From: Owenia fusiformis
Lineage: Eukaryota; Annelida; Polychaeta; Sabellida; Oweniidae
DNA: 64,000 nucleotides
Direction of reading: 5' to 3'
NCBI GenBank assembly: GCA_903813345.2
Contig: CAIIXF020000005.1
Coordinates: 37,329,375 to 37,393,374, forward strand
Positions within the stretch are counted from its first letter, which is position 1. Each line of letters begins with the position of its first letter. Below the pieces are notes generated by a model. It did not search any database and was not told where the DNA came from. It worked only from the letters and a program-made list of their open reading frames with translations. Of this stretch, positions 19,971 through 32,900 are shown piece by piece. Both the position numbers and the translations under genes were made by a program.

Positions 19971-21962
19971 AGCATATCGTCCCATTATTTCCACATTGTT
20001 ATAACTCACTTTTTACAGGTTTTGAGGTAAGTATACTTCCTCAATTTTTCACGAGGAATTCATATCTGGGGTCCATTTCGATGGATCTAATCTCCTTTTA
20101 GAGATATTCAATGCCACATTGTTATAAGTGCAAAATGAGGAAAAAATTAGGCCCACCTTGTTATATCCTTTTGGGAGCAGCAGAGCCGATCAGATACATA
20201 ATTTTGATCATGAGACTAATAGTTGTAACAATGTTGAAATAATGGGAAGATTACTTACTAGTATACTTTGCAGGTAATTAACAAAGGAGATCATAAATCA
20301 TGACACCATACATGTATTACAAACAAAAGAAAGCAGATTTTACATTATTTGTAACAAAAAAGTTTATTCAGTGAACTTGATCAATTATTGACCTGTTATA
20401 CCCTTTTTACCTTTGTCATTTACCTTTTAAAGATCTAGTGGATTTATCCAAAATATTTACAGGGTGGTCCAAAATAGTGAACCCCTGCAACGAGCCATAT
20501 TTCCCTTATTACTTGCAGGAATTCTTTCATTTGTGTTGTTATGGCAACCACTTGACCAATCATGATCAAACTTGTCATAGCAACTAATTATATATAGATA
20601 CATAATCCCTGGAAATATGAATGTGATTTGAATATTTGAAATTATTGATGATTATCATAGTACCCCCTCATAAAAGTACCCAGGGGGGGGGGGGGTATAA
20701 ATTGCAATAATTCGCAGATGTTTAAAAACTAGACCCTATTATTTTCAAAATCAATGAGAAATGATATACTACCCATAATTAACATAATTAGAAAGATGCA
20801 ATAATGGTATACGAGACAATAACAGTTTTCAGGGTTATTTTGATATTTCAAAAACAAGAAACCATGATAAAGATGTGTTTTATTTATTGTTAATCAGTGA
20901 TTTTTGCTCTGCAAGGCCTACATGTACACATGATTATAAGAAAAAACAAGTTTTTAAAAATTACTACTCAAAAGTTATGAAGACCTAAACTTCAACCTTT
21001 GATTTCTCAATATCAGCTAAAATGCAATTGTAACAATGTGGAAATAATGGGACGATAGTTAAAAAAGATTGACATAGAAAAAAAATTCATTCCATTCAAA
21101 AAAAATTTTGCCACCTGAGTGAGAAATCAATGATATCACTTAGGTTGCAAACTATTTTTGATATGCTAAAACACTGAAGTGGCATTTTATTATTGAAATA
21201 GCGTGTCCTTTGTTCAATCTTTGCATTGGTGTTAAAAATATAATATTTTTTGAAATGTATGGTGGAATATTTGATGATTTAAAAATTTCAACTTTTTTGA
21301 AATATGGCGGGAAATTTGAATATTTGAGAAATGAAAAGCTGACAACTGTTTTTTCAATTTTTTTTTTCAAAAATCGATCTCTAAAATAACCTTTAAGTCA
21401 TGACAAATAGTAAATGAACGATTAAGTGCTCACCATAAATAAATGACACCTTTATTTATCATGGTGAGCACTGTAAAAACATATTTTCAAACATTACACA
21501 TTGACTGTCCAAGCCTATCGATTGCATAAGTTACATGGAATTTTGAATTAAATCAAGTGCCTTTCAACTGTACATTCTGATGTATATTATATTATTAATT
21601 AGCAGAGACGGTAAAATATTCACGGTCTAAAATCAGCATTGTACTTTTAGTGCAAATCTCACAAAGTCACGTGGGATTCTACGAGACTTCAGAAAGTTGA
21701 AGCGGTTCACTGAAAATAGCGAAAATGGTCACAGACTGGTGAATATCAACTGCGTTGACATATTAGAAGAAATAAGGAAGCAGGACAAACATGTAATAAT
21801 GTAACTTATATGATTTGCACTATTTTGTCACAAGCTGAGAGGTAAAGGATGTAAATTTTCAAAATCAATTCCATCAGAAATGAATTTCAATTTTTCACTG
21901 TTTTGTGTTCCCGGTTTGTGTTTCTCAGTTCCATAATGACTTTTGATTCTAATGATTCTGAT

Positions 21963-22751
21963 CAGGGGCGTAGGAAGGTGTAAATTCAACACTACGCCAA
22001 AAATATGAAAAAATTGTGTCAAATCTTAACGAATCAAAACGCCTCTTTTATGCTCGTAAAAGGTAATTTTTATGGTAATACCTTTCTAATTGTGCTTAAA
22101 ATGTTCGAATGTTTTTCATGATATAAAATCACCATGGAAAGCCGATCTTTTAAATCTCAACAATACAGATTAAAGAAACTAGTATGATCAATAGAAACAT
22201 GTCCGTGATCAATGATACAACATAACTCTAATGTCTTCAACTTTTTTTATAAGATAAATAAAGCCCATGCAAAAGTCAACGTGACATTTTGTGGTAAATT
22301 GTTTTTTCCTTTCAAAATAATTATTGGTGCCTAAATGCTTTATTTCCTAAAATAATAATCTATTATATTTCAAATAAAATAGAAATTAGGGTAATTGCTT
22401 TCCTAGAACTGAAGTTGAAATGTACTTTCATTTTTACTGGCTTAAACTTCCAACTATCATAACCCTCTACCCCAAATCACCTTGATTTTTACGCCAAAAA
22501 GTGCCATTTATCGTGGCCGAAGCTAGAAAAAAGTAACAGAGGAACAAAAACCTTGCAAAGAGTACTATTGAAAAAATCGAACATATTACATGGTTTCCAA
22601 AAACATTTCTTTAGTGTGCTCGAGATCACAAACAATTTATTAACAATGAGGAAATATGACTAAAGAACATAAGGAAATTATTAAGCTATTTCATTCTAGC
22701 TTTTCAACACTACGCATTGGCGTTTTGGCGTATATTGTTCCTACGCCACTG
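21963..22751. mobile_element. hAT-like non-autonomous element
   Basis: Starts CAGGGGCGTAGGAA and ends TTCCTACGCCACTG, an inverted terminal repeat of the CAGTGGCGTAGGAA type seen in many hAT elements. Direct CTGAT lies on both sides (21958-21962 and 22752-22756). Inside the ends, AACACTACGCCAAAA and TTTTGGCGTATATT are also near-inverted. No transposase frame is visible in 789 bp. Confidence 0.7.
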
Positions 22752-23449
22752 CTGATGATAAACCCATTTCAGAGCTGAGCAAATGCAATTATGATATACT
22801 ATACTTCACATAAGGTAATGTTCAAAAACCCTTACTTTTTGCATTCATTCTGCATAGGATCCCTGGATAGGCCTGTTGCCAGGGGGGGGGGGGTGGAGGG
22901 AGAGATTGAGATCGCTGACCATGAGTTATTTCAAAATCATGCAATTTTTCACTACTTTGAGCTGAATCAGTAAAATTTGAACCCCTTTGAATTTTTCAGT
23001 AACTGAAACCACCTTAGCAAAAGCATGGCTACCTGGCTGATTGATAACATAAGTACTAAATTATCGATCTCAACATTATTTTGATGTTCAACCTCTGTAA
23101 AATATGAGAGGGGGAGGGGGTGAAATATGATTTCATGAATTTGAGAGGAAAGTAACCATATCAGAATCGATTTGAGGCTTTGAGCAAGGTCATAATCAGC
23201 TGGATTACAATCAAAGGCCTGTTTCAAAAAGATCTGAATTGTTGAACTTAATTTACTTGAGCAGTATTGATTTCTAAAGGTGGCAGCTAAGTCAGTGGTA
23301 GTAAAATTCTTAGTGATGAAGCTATTCAAAGTGAAACTTACAATGAATAACAACCAATATAGACAGAGGTATGAACTATCTTCAACCCTTTATAGGTGAC
23401 TTCAGGTTGGAGGGGGTACCATGTAGAATAAAATGTCACTAGTCTTATA

Positions 23450-23991
23450 CAGGGTAGGCCAAAAAAAAGTTCCACATTTTTCATTTTTATATTTTTGATG
23501 CAATCCCTTAGAAAATATATATATAGCTGAGACATTTCTTGACAAGTTAATTATAAAAATTTGCCGTGTCTTTGGCTGTTTTGTTTATAAAGTAAATGTC
23601 AAAATGTCCTCCCTGTTCCTGCATGACCAGTTTTAGTCTATGATGCCATTTATTTATCGCCGCATAAATTGATTGTTGTGATAATTTTTCCTACATAAAG
23701 TTAGTCTTCATTGATGTTCTTGAACAGAATGGATTAGAACACTGTGTATACGTTTTTCTAGTTCACCCACACCAATACAGTCTATTACATTGAGATTAAA
23801 ACTATTTGGGGGATGATATCAGGTGCATTAGCATGCAAGAAATCCATCATCGCTTGACAGGGAGGGAGAACAATCTTATTGGAATATGTAGTTTGGATTT
23901 TTACGATTCATATCCTTTGATCAGGACTTTTAAGCACTTTTATAATATGAGATTAAAATGAAAAAGTGGAACATTTTTTTGGCCCACCCTG
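23450..23991 (-). mobile_element. Decayed Tc1/mariner-type element
   Basis: Ends are CAGGGTAGGCCAAAAAAAAG and its near reverse complement finishing GGCCCACCCTG, with TA at 23448-23449 and 23992-23993. On the minus strand a broken frame contains INKWHHRLKLVMQEQGGHFD, like the tail of IS630/Tc1-mariner transposases. Stops and frameshifts interrupt it throughout, so it is a dead copy. Confidence 0.7.
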
Positions 23992-24839
23992 TAGATCTGG
24001 AAGATAAAACCAATCAGAAATGCCTAAATATATGTTTCACCAGTAACTAAATCTTTATTGAGTATTCTAATGAAAGAACCTATTAAATTGAAGATTAATT
24101 GGAAAGCCATCTATATATATCTAGTTCTTTGAATCAAGTATATAAATGCATTTTTGTTGCATGTTTGTGTAGACATTTGAATTCATTGTGGAAATCTAGA
24201 AAATCTATATTGAATTATATTTATTATAAAACTTATGCATTTTTCAAAAGTCCAATTTAAATGACATGGTACATAAAGGTCATGGGGGGGGGGTCCAGAT
24301 TTAAAGTTCATGAATACCTGTCAAAATGTAAAATGTTTATAAAGGTCAAGACATATTGTACCTGGTCCCCATGGTATGATTACAGTAATTTGTCCCAACT
24401 TCAAACTCTCTAATTGCTTAATTGTGGGTCAAAAACTGAAATTAATAGTCCTTAACCTAAACCTTTATCCTCACAAGCTAAGCTTGAAATTTTCTTCCAA
24501 CAATTTCAGTACACATAAAATAAGCTCATTATTGTAGTTTAATGTGAAAGCATATTTTTGACAGGCACATGTGGGAGTCATGAGTCAATTGGAGATATAG
24601 GGTACTGTTATCCTAAACCTCGATCTAAGATCAAGAGTTTTTGGAGCTGTAGAAAATACAGTCCGTGCCATGCAATGAGTAAGCGGTTGACTGGACACTA
24701 TAGAGCGTAAACATTTATGTGGTTCTCATGTAACTTAGTACATATAAATGAATGTTTGTAGAAGTATAATTATACTCAGCTGCTGAAATAGTACAGTGAA
24801 CACAGTGAGAAAATACAAATACTTTCAGGAAAACAACTT

Positions 24840-24901
24840 CAACTATAAACTGCTACTTCGGAAGAACAATTAAGGATCTGTTCTGTTCCAGATTTGAAAG
24901 G
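24840..24901 (+). other. Possible 5' non-coding exon of the receptor gene
   Basis: GATTTGAAAG followed by a consensus GTAAGTG donor at 24902. The next plausible acceptor with UTR-like sequence is at 26757. This is inferred from splice signals only; the 5' boundary is unknown. Confidence 0.25.
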
Positions 24902-26757
24902 TAAGTGAAAGCAGTGAAATTGGTGACATATAATAGCATTTGGTTTTTACAAAAAGCTCTGCAAAGAAAATCTTTTGTTATGAAGCTTTTGTTAAAATAT
25001 ACGATTGTAATGAAACAATCAAACCCTGCTGTGCAACAGTATAACACTGTAACAGGTACCATTATCACTTTATATGATAAATCTGCTCTGTATCATTTAA
25101 CTTATTCAATACCTTTAATGAGTGACAGCGCTTAGAACATAAGATGAAGCTCTGTCTCATTCTTTTAAGAAGAAAATTTAACCATTGTCAAAGGGTACCT
25201 ACTCAAAGTCACACAGTAAAACATTATGCACTATAAAGAGTATTAAATTCTATCTAAAGTACTTCAGAAGATATAATTTGCACTGTGGGATTTTTAGGGT
25301 GTTTACGGCAGTTGTCACACATTTCTCAGATTATAACATAGTGTTTGTAGCAACTTCCTATCAAGTTTAGGTGAACAGCAATACATGTTTTTCTCATGGA
25401 TCATTCTGTAATACTATTCATTCTTTCCTTTATTTACATTCTATTTTCTCTGTGTTTTTCTCTGTATAATTATCTTATCAGCTATTTGAAATCACAAATG
25501 CATCTGTTTAAAAGTTTTTGACTGAGATGTTTCGTGGGAAATAGTACTCCTTGTCTAAACCACAGGACTCTTTTTCAAATTATGAATTCATGATTTTGTA
25601 ATATAAGATGACAAGAGTTTTCAATACTTCGTTTTTGTTTGATTCTTTCTTTTTTTCTTTAAAATATATTTATTTTTCATGTTTAGAAATAAAAAATTCC
25701 CAAAGTTTGAAATGACACGAAGTACTGTCTCACTCATCTGAAATTATAAGTAATATATCAGTTCTTGAATACCTTTTTACATTTTTTTAATTTCACTTCA
25801 TTAAAAGAAATCTAAGCTCTTTATTAACTCAAGTGTCTTATAATCCACAAAAAGTAGCTGTCATTGCCTTTCATGGGAGTTTCATTATTAATGAATGCCA
25901 GGTAATGATGAAAGCATAAAATTCAGTGAATACTTGATTGGGGAGCTGTATTTTGATCAACCATATTCTAAGTAGTCTGATTGGTCAAAGCTAGGTCAAA
26001 GAATTATCTCTTACTCAAAAGGTTTAGAAGCAAAATAGGACAGGGTTTATTGAATCAAACTTTCATTGCCAATGTTGATTTATTTCCAAGATCAAACAAA
26101 GATCTGTAAACAATGAAAATCATTAAACTTACATGTAAACATAATAACTCTATGTCTTATCTATGTGTTTACAATTCATTTCATGTTTGTAAGTTGATTT
26201 GATAATAAAGATAGTCAAAATGTCAATATTGGATTATATGGAGTACATAGAGTAGTACATGGTCCTGAATCTGATATATTAGAACAGGATCTCATTGACA
26301 TGAAATAGTCACTAGGAAATAGGGTTCATCAAATCAGAATGATAAATGGATAGGGCCTATATGTACACTGCTGTTGAAGTTCTCTTTTAAAGAAGCAAAA
26401 ACAAAATATTGAAAAGGGTAATCAGATACTCTGAGGATGTGAGGCTAATTACTTTGTATGGAGCACTCTTAGTGATGTGAAACCAGTATTGAAAAGGATG
26501 GATTGGATACAGTTGAATAATCTAGCTTTGGATTCTTAACATCTCATAACATTACATCAAGTCATTGAAAAAGAATCATATTTCATGTCATTGTATGTTA
26601 GATATAACTCTTTTGAAAGTATTGCTGAGGTAACAAAAGAATGTTAATGTTTATTTTTACCCTTTGATCCATTTTCCAGGGGGTACATTTATTTTAGAAA
26701 TAAGCAGAAAAACGATGTAACTTTAAATCTTCATCATTCAGTCTTGTTTTTTTACAG

Positions 26758-26935
26758 ACACTGAAAGAATGTAAGCAGCTGATTCTGCAGCTGACGTCCT
26801 ATAGAGGTGACATGCAAAGTAACCTGGTAAAAACAAGAAAGATCATTGCCTTCATATGGTGAAACGAAAACCAAAGACAGCTTCTCAGTGAATTTGATCA
26901 AGATAAACTTGCCACAGAGTTAAAGACAGGGCACG
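26758..26935 (+). other. Probable 5' UTR exon of the receptor gene
   Basis: A TTTTTTTACAG acceptor ends at 26757. The sequence to the ATG at 26936 lacks a frame joined to the receptor and contains a short upstream ATG-TAA at 26769. The same exon then runs into the signal-peptide codons. Confidence 0.5.
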
Positions 26936-26996
26936 ATGGCAAAGCAATTTGCTTGCAATTATCTTCTAGCTGTGACATGGATTATCTATACAATAG
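26936..26996 (+). CDS. Receptor exon 1: signal peptide
   Basis: [20 protein letters not shown] has one basic residue followed by a hydrophobic core, as in a secretory signal. The exon ends in phase 1 before GTATTT, the usual phase after signal peptides, and joins cleanly to GAC-TTT-GTG of exon 2. Confidence 0.7.
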
Positions 26997-29900
26997 GTAT
27001 TTATATAGTTTATATCATTGGCAGCACCTTTAATTGCATCCTCCAGATGCAGTGGTCCAGACACAGGGTCACATCTGAAAAGGGGAGCGAAAGTTTTCAT
27101 GCTTATAAGGATTTTGGGCCCAATTTTTCAATTTTTTGGCCATGTTTCTTAAAAATAGGCCCAAAATACAATGTATCATTCTTATCACATCTTTCTGTTT
27201 CACTTATGCTCTGATATTGTGATACATATATTATATAGCTAATCTGATGTGTGATGGTTATGATGTGCTATTCAAAAAAATTAAATCTGGGTTTTCTTGG
27301 ATTACCATATCTAAACCATAATATCTTTTGAGAAGAATTAAGATGTCATAGTTTGTCATGGTGCATATGTATGGGCACAGGTCAAGTTTCTGAGTTAGTT
27401 TTAGGACTAGTTTATTTCTCCTTTGATTTTGATACTTACTATCCATGACACACTCAGAGATCAATAGTAGTATTGCTTTCAGAAAACAAAACATATCCTG
27501 TAAATAGGAGGTTAAGTGTTTAAATGGAATTATTTTTGAGAAATGACCATGGTTACCAGTCCTTTCATTTCTATTATGTGATTCTAAAAACAAGGCAGGA
27601 AAGAGGTTTGGTTAAGGGGTGACTATAGGTATATGCTGCTTAACTGACATTAAATTGTAAATGCCTTAGTTTTCAAACATAGAATTCTTTATCAGTCTAT
27701 CACAATATAACGTGACTATATGTGTGAAAAAATCGTTTCTGTTGATTTTATTTGACAGTTTAATTCCTTTATTTTATGATTTAAAGATTTGGGCGTGTCT
27801 CATCAGTGTTTTATTGTTTGCATCAGGTTAGCATATAGAATTAGGAATCACTTCCTCATAGTAAAAGATCAGGACTGTTTTGAAAAGTGAAAAAGTAAAC
27901 AAAGAACACTGGGCCTCATCAATCTGTGCCAAGTTTTTTTTATGTGTGTGATTTGCTAGTTTGCTTCTATGTTTCTCCTCAAAATATTTTTACTCCGTTC
28001 AAGTTTTTTTCTGCTAATAATTATCTGACATGCTATACTGTGTACAGTGTATGAGCTTTAATATACAGTGAAACTTGTAAAGTAGAACACCTCTCAAAGT
28101 GGAACACCTCTATAAGTGGAACACTTTCCAGATTCCCTTAATGTTAAATGAACCTCTATGGAACATCTCCCAAGTGGAACACTTTTTAGAGGTGTATACC
28201 AAATGTGTTCCACCTTGACAGACTTCACTGTACTTCTGTTTTTTCTAAAAGCTGATGCCTTTTTAATAGTAATCTCTTATTTATATTTAGAGTTTCACAT
28301 TATAAATAGTCTGTATTTTTAGTCTCTCATTAATAGTCTGTATTTATAGTTTCTTATTGATAGTCTGTAATTATCCTCTCTCATTAATAGTCTGTATTTA
28401 AAGTCCCTCATTAATAGTCTGTATTCATAGTCTCTAGTTAATAGTCTGAATTTATAATCTCTCATTAATAGTCTGTATTTATAGTCTCCAGTTAATAGTC
28501 TTTATTTATAGTCTCTTATTAATAGTCTGTATTTATAGTCTCTCATTAATAGTCTGTATTTATAGTCTCTAGTTAATAGTCTGTATTTACAGTCTCTCAT
28601 TAATAGTATCACAGTCTCTCAACTCCATTTTTTTCTTATTCTATGAAATGTCTATTAAGTTATTGGTAAATATGTACATTGTACATGTATTCTGTAATGA
28701 AAAAATACAATGAAAAAATTCTCTTTTCACAGATCTTTGTCTTTTAATCTTATCACATATATTTTCTATCTCAAAATAATGAAATTTTTGTTTTATTTGA
28801 ATTTCTAGCAATCATGAATGAGTGATGGTGCCTGTTTCAAGAGGCCACTTCTGGTCACTCATCACTATACTAATATGTTCTATAGCCAACCTTTATTCCT
28901 TGCTGATTTTACTCCTGTACTCTTTTGAAATATCACCAGGATGACAATTTGTCTCGGTTTAATAGGAGACCATCATACATCATTTTAAAATATGATTATG
29001 TCTGCCCCCCCCCCCCAACTCACCCAGAACTGACACAATGGGGATGGCTGTGTGCCTTGCTACCTTCCTCTCAAGAAATCGACCTGAAAACAATTATACC
29101 CCCCCCTCCCAAAAAAAGAAGACATAATTTAGAAAATATACCTCATTTAAAAATGCCTAAATGTCCCTAACATATCAAAAGTTAGATCTTAAAATTCAAA
29201 TAATAGCTGGACTAAAATAACATCAAACAGCACATAAAATTTCAATCACAGGTTGACAACTATTTGTAATTGATAAATGTTATGTGGAAGCCTACATGTG
29301 TTTTTTGTCTGTTCACCTCCTAATGTGTTGTAAAAAATATAAGGTGACATTTGTATATACGTTCTTGGATATGATCGGTTTGTAGGAACATTGAATCTGA
29401 ACTTGCTGTGCTTTGACTCTTGACAGTTTAGCCCATGCAAGAACAATTTGATAAGCTATAACTAAAGGAAGGGAGGGACATACAAATCCCTTGGTTGAGC
29501 ATTTTCAGATTTTTTAAACATTGTAGATTGAACTTTGGGGGAGGGATTGATGATAGAGGCCCCTAACAGTGCATGGCAGCATGAGGCTACAGCTCAAGTT
29601 TCCAAGCTATTTCTGTGGAATATAATTTATTTAGATTTACTGAAGGTTACATTGTTCTTGTTATATAGTCTGCCCTAGAGTCTATTTCCAAAAGTCTTTG
29701 TCTTCTTGTAGATTTACTAATTGGTACATGTGTGAGGTTCAGTTGTAAGCAAACAGGCGGAGGGGTCAACATGAATTGGTATTCTTTTCATGATAAATCG
29801 ACTACTACCAGCTGGAGGCAGGCGAGATCATTCAGTTTTCTCAGAAAGAGTTGATATGCTTCATTGTTTTGCTCCCTGATTCCCCTGTCTACTCATCCTA

Positions 29901-32900
29901 ACTCTCTGACTCAGAGTGACATGTGTGATTTATGCACTACATTCAGATCCTTGTGGGGGTTTTAATGGTTCCAACTGGGGTTTCATTGTTAAAGTCACCT
30001 GATCATGTTACACACTATGCTTTATATGTTTTGTTATATACTTACAGTGAAACCTGTATAGTGGAACACCTTTAGAAGTAGAATGCCTCTGTTAGTAGAA
30101 CACTTTTCAGAGACCCAAGACCAACTGTCTTAATGTTAAATAAACCTCTGTATGTCGAACACCTCCCTAGTGGAACACTTTTTAGAGGTACCAAAGGTGT
30201 TCAACTGTATATGTTTTTTTGTTTGTTATAATTGTTTAGTTATTTTACCCAAGCTCTAAATCTATTATGACAGCCTAATTTTTGACATTTTTGATATTCT
30301 GCAGAATAACCTATTATGAAAGGTATATTATAGAGTTTGCATTTCAAATCATTTCTACAACAACCCAATTAAATTCATTTTATTTTAATTGTAGCTTGAT
30401 CATTATCTCTGTATTGTTCTAATAAATACCAATGTAATTGAAAAATGAGACAGCCACTTTAATGAGTGCTTGTAAGTACACATATAACATGATACATCAA
30501 TTATTTGATAAGGCCATGATTGATAACTGGTCTGGCTGGTTGTTTGGGAAATAAAACCAGGAGTAGTGTCCCTTTAAATGACATACACTAAAACCACAGG
30601 GTTACAGAATCATGCACAACGTTCCCTCCTTCTTCGAAAGGAACTTTGTGTATGATTCTGTAACCCTGCGATATGGAGGATGACTAAAACCTATCTGATA
30701 TTATTAACATGCCTAACCAGCAGTAATTGTCAGGTTACCAGATGCTCATAATCATATAAAGTTTTTTCTATTTCACCCCATTAAGTGGTGACATATTGTT
30801 ATGGTCTCAGTTTTGTTTGTAGCAGTCTGCATGCATATGGTCTGCAGTCAGTGTTTCAGATTTGTTACACGTTTATACTTATTTTAATAACTAACCAGAT
30901 AGGGGCATTTTTCATGTTATGACTTGATTGTTAACAACTTTGGAGTCATATGGACCATACTATTATGGAAGAAGAAATTGTATTATTGTACATTAAACCT
31001 CTTCTTGGGTAAGAATTCTGTTTTGGTATATAGGTTTTATAAATTGAGTGCAAATTACAGGGCGGTCTTCATTAACAGAATGTATTCTCACTCTCAGAGC
31101 CTAGGTAACAAACAATGTCTATTCTCATTTTTTATTCCACCCCCTCCCCCCAAGAAAAAGATAATTAAATAGGCATAAAGGCCTCCTAGAATATCAAAAA
31201 CTTGATCTGAACATTCAAATGAACTGGTATTTTCAATACTTTGTTCAAATCTGCATACTTATTTATTTATTCATTTATTTAGATCTTTTTTAACAGTGGC
31301 ACTCTTACATTAAGGTGCATCTAATAGAAAAAATATTTGTCATTTTATCAAACTAAAATGAGTCTTAATAATTCTCTTTTTATCAAACTAAAACGAGTCT
31401 TAAAAGAATAAAAACATAGGCATGTTAATATTTACTTGAAATCTTATTTAGAAAGTTTTGAATAAAACACCATATTCGTGCCCCCCCCCAAAAAAAAATC
31501 ATCCCTTCAACTGAATTCATAACAATAAGTTCTAATATACATACCTTCATGCTTTCTAACTGAATGCAAACAATAAATCTTCAGGTGTAGGAAATAACTG
31601 TCTTTATATAATATGTCATTTTGACATCTGTTTAAATAAATATACGGGATGACAAAAAATTTAGGGTCAAATAAATTAATCAATCTTTTCATAAAATGTT
31701 TTGAATACCATGTTGAGAGTATGTGGGTGAAATTGTCTTTTTTATTTCGTTAAATATGATATATGAATAATCGTGTAAGATTAGCATATGAAAATCTTGA
31801 TATACAAGGTAAAACGTAGGCAGGACATGTTCTCTCGACTAATTTTCCAGAAAATTGTGCAGTGTATACATATTCAACAATTCGATACATGTATACACAT
31901 GCTTCAGAAATTGTAGATGGAAAAAAGGAGCAATTAATGAATTAATGAGGTTAAAATGATATTTTAGAGGACGATTTACAGCTGATTTTGTAATTTTATT
32001 TTATTAAACATCTAATCTTCATCCTTAAGGAGACATAGGTTTAAGATAGGTGTTTCTCAGACTCCATATTTGTGTATGCGATGCATTGTACATACTCATT
32101 TATTGTTGACAGACCAAGTCCTACCTTTAAAGACTACATTTAAGACATCCCTGCTCACATTACATGATGTTTCACCCCTTTGCCCATGGGATCAACCTCC
32201 TGTGATAACAATACTCATTGTAATTGAAATGAAACAGACTCAGCTTAGAGAACATTTCCATTTTTTCAGTTTTCATTATTTTACTTTTTCCAATGTGTTG
32301 TACTCTTGCTCCATATACCCTATTTTAATGTTGCTATAGTAGCCACTGATATTCATGTTACTGGTCAAAGAAATTGCTTATTTTTACAGAAAATGAAACT
32401 ACTATATCGGGTGTCCCAAAAAAAATGAGACACTTTTTGCCAGGTATTTTCTCGGCAACTGATAAACCAAATTTTTTGAAAATTTTTACAAAGTAGCCCT
32501 AGAGTATCGTTAGGAAGGTACAGAAATATAACAAAGATCAGATAAATGTTATGTGAGTACTAAGAAATTCAAGATAGCATGTGAAAATGTCCAATACCGG
32601 AGCAAAACAATTAGAATTTTCATCGCGTTTGCCCAAAAATTGGAAGAATTTGACAAGTGATTTCTCAGCAATGGATGAGTAAAATTATTTGAAAACTGTA
32701 CTTGAGAAACTTTAGGGTATCTTCTGCTCATGCTATGAATACGTAAGGGATTGGCTCCATAATTATGTGTGTATTGTTGGATTAAAAACAGTATGTAAAA
32801 ACAACCAATATAGATGTAAATCTCACTTATTAATCCTTTTCATGCAAAATACCTTTCCGTATTTATTCTAACAATATCACCTCCAATGAATTTTGAGAAT

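Larger units (their letters stand above)
17290..26757. other. Gene-poor interval between MRPL46 and the receptor gene
   Basis: About 9.5 kb with no supported coding exon. It contains the repeats and elements listed separately, simple G runs (20685-20694 and 22883-22892), and many AT-rich stretches. A possible non-coding first exon of the receptor ends at 24901 with ATTTGAAAG followed by GTAAGTG. Confidence 0.55.

Noticed and set aside
27258-27593. 111-codon minus-strand open frame
   Set aside because: No known domain, no splice partner, AT-rich intronic DNA of the receptor.
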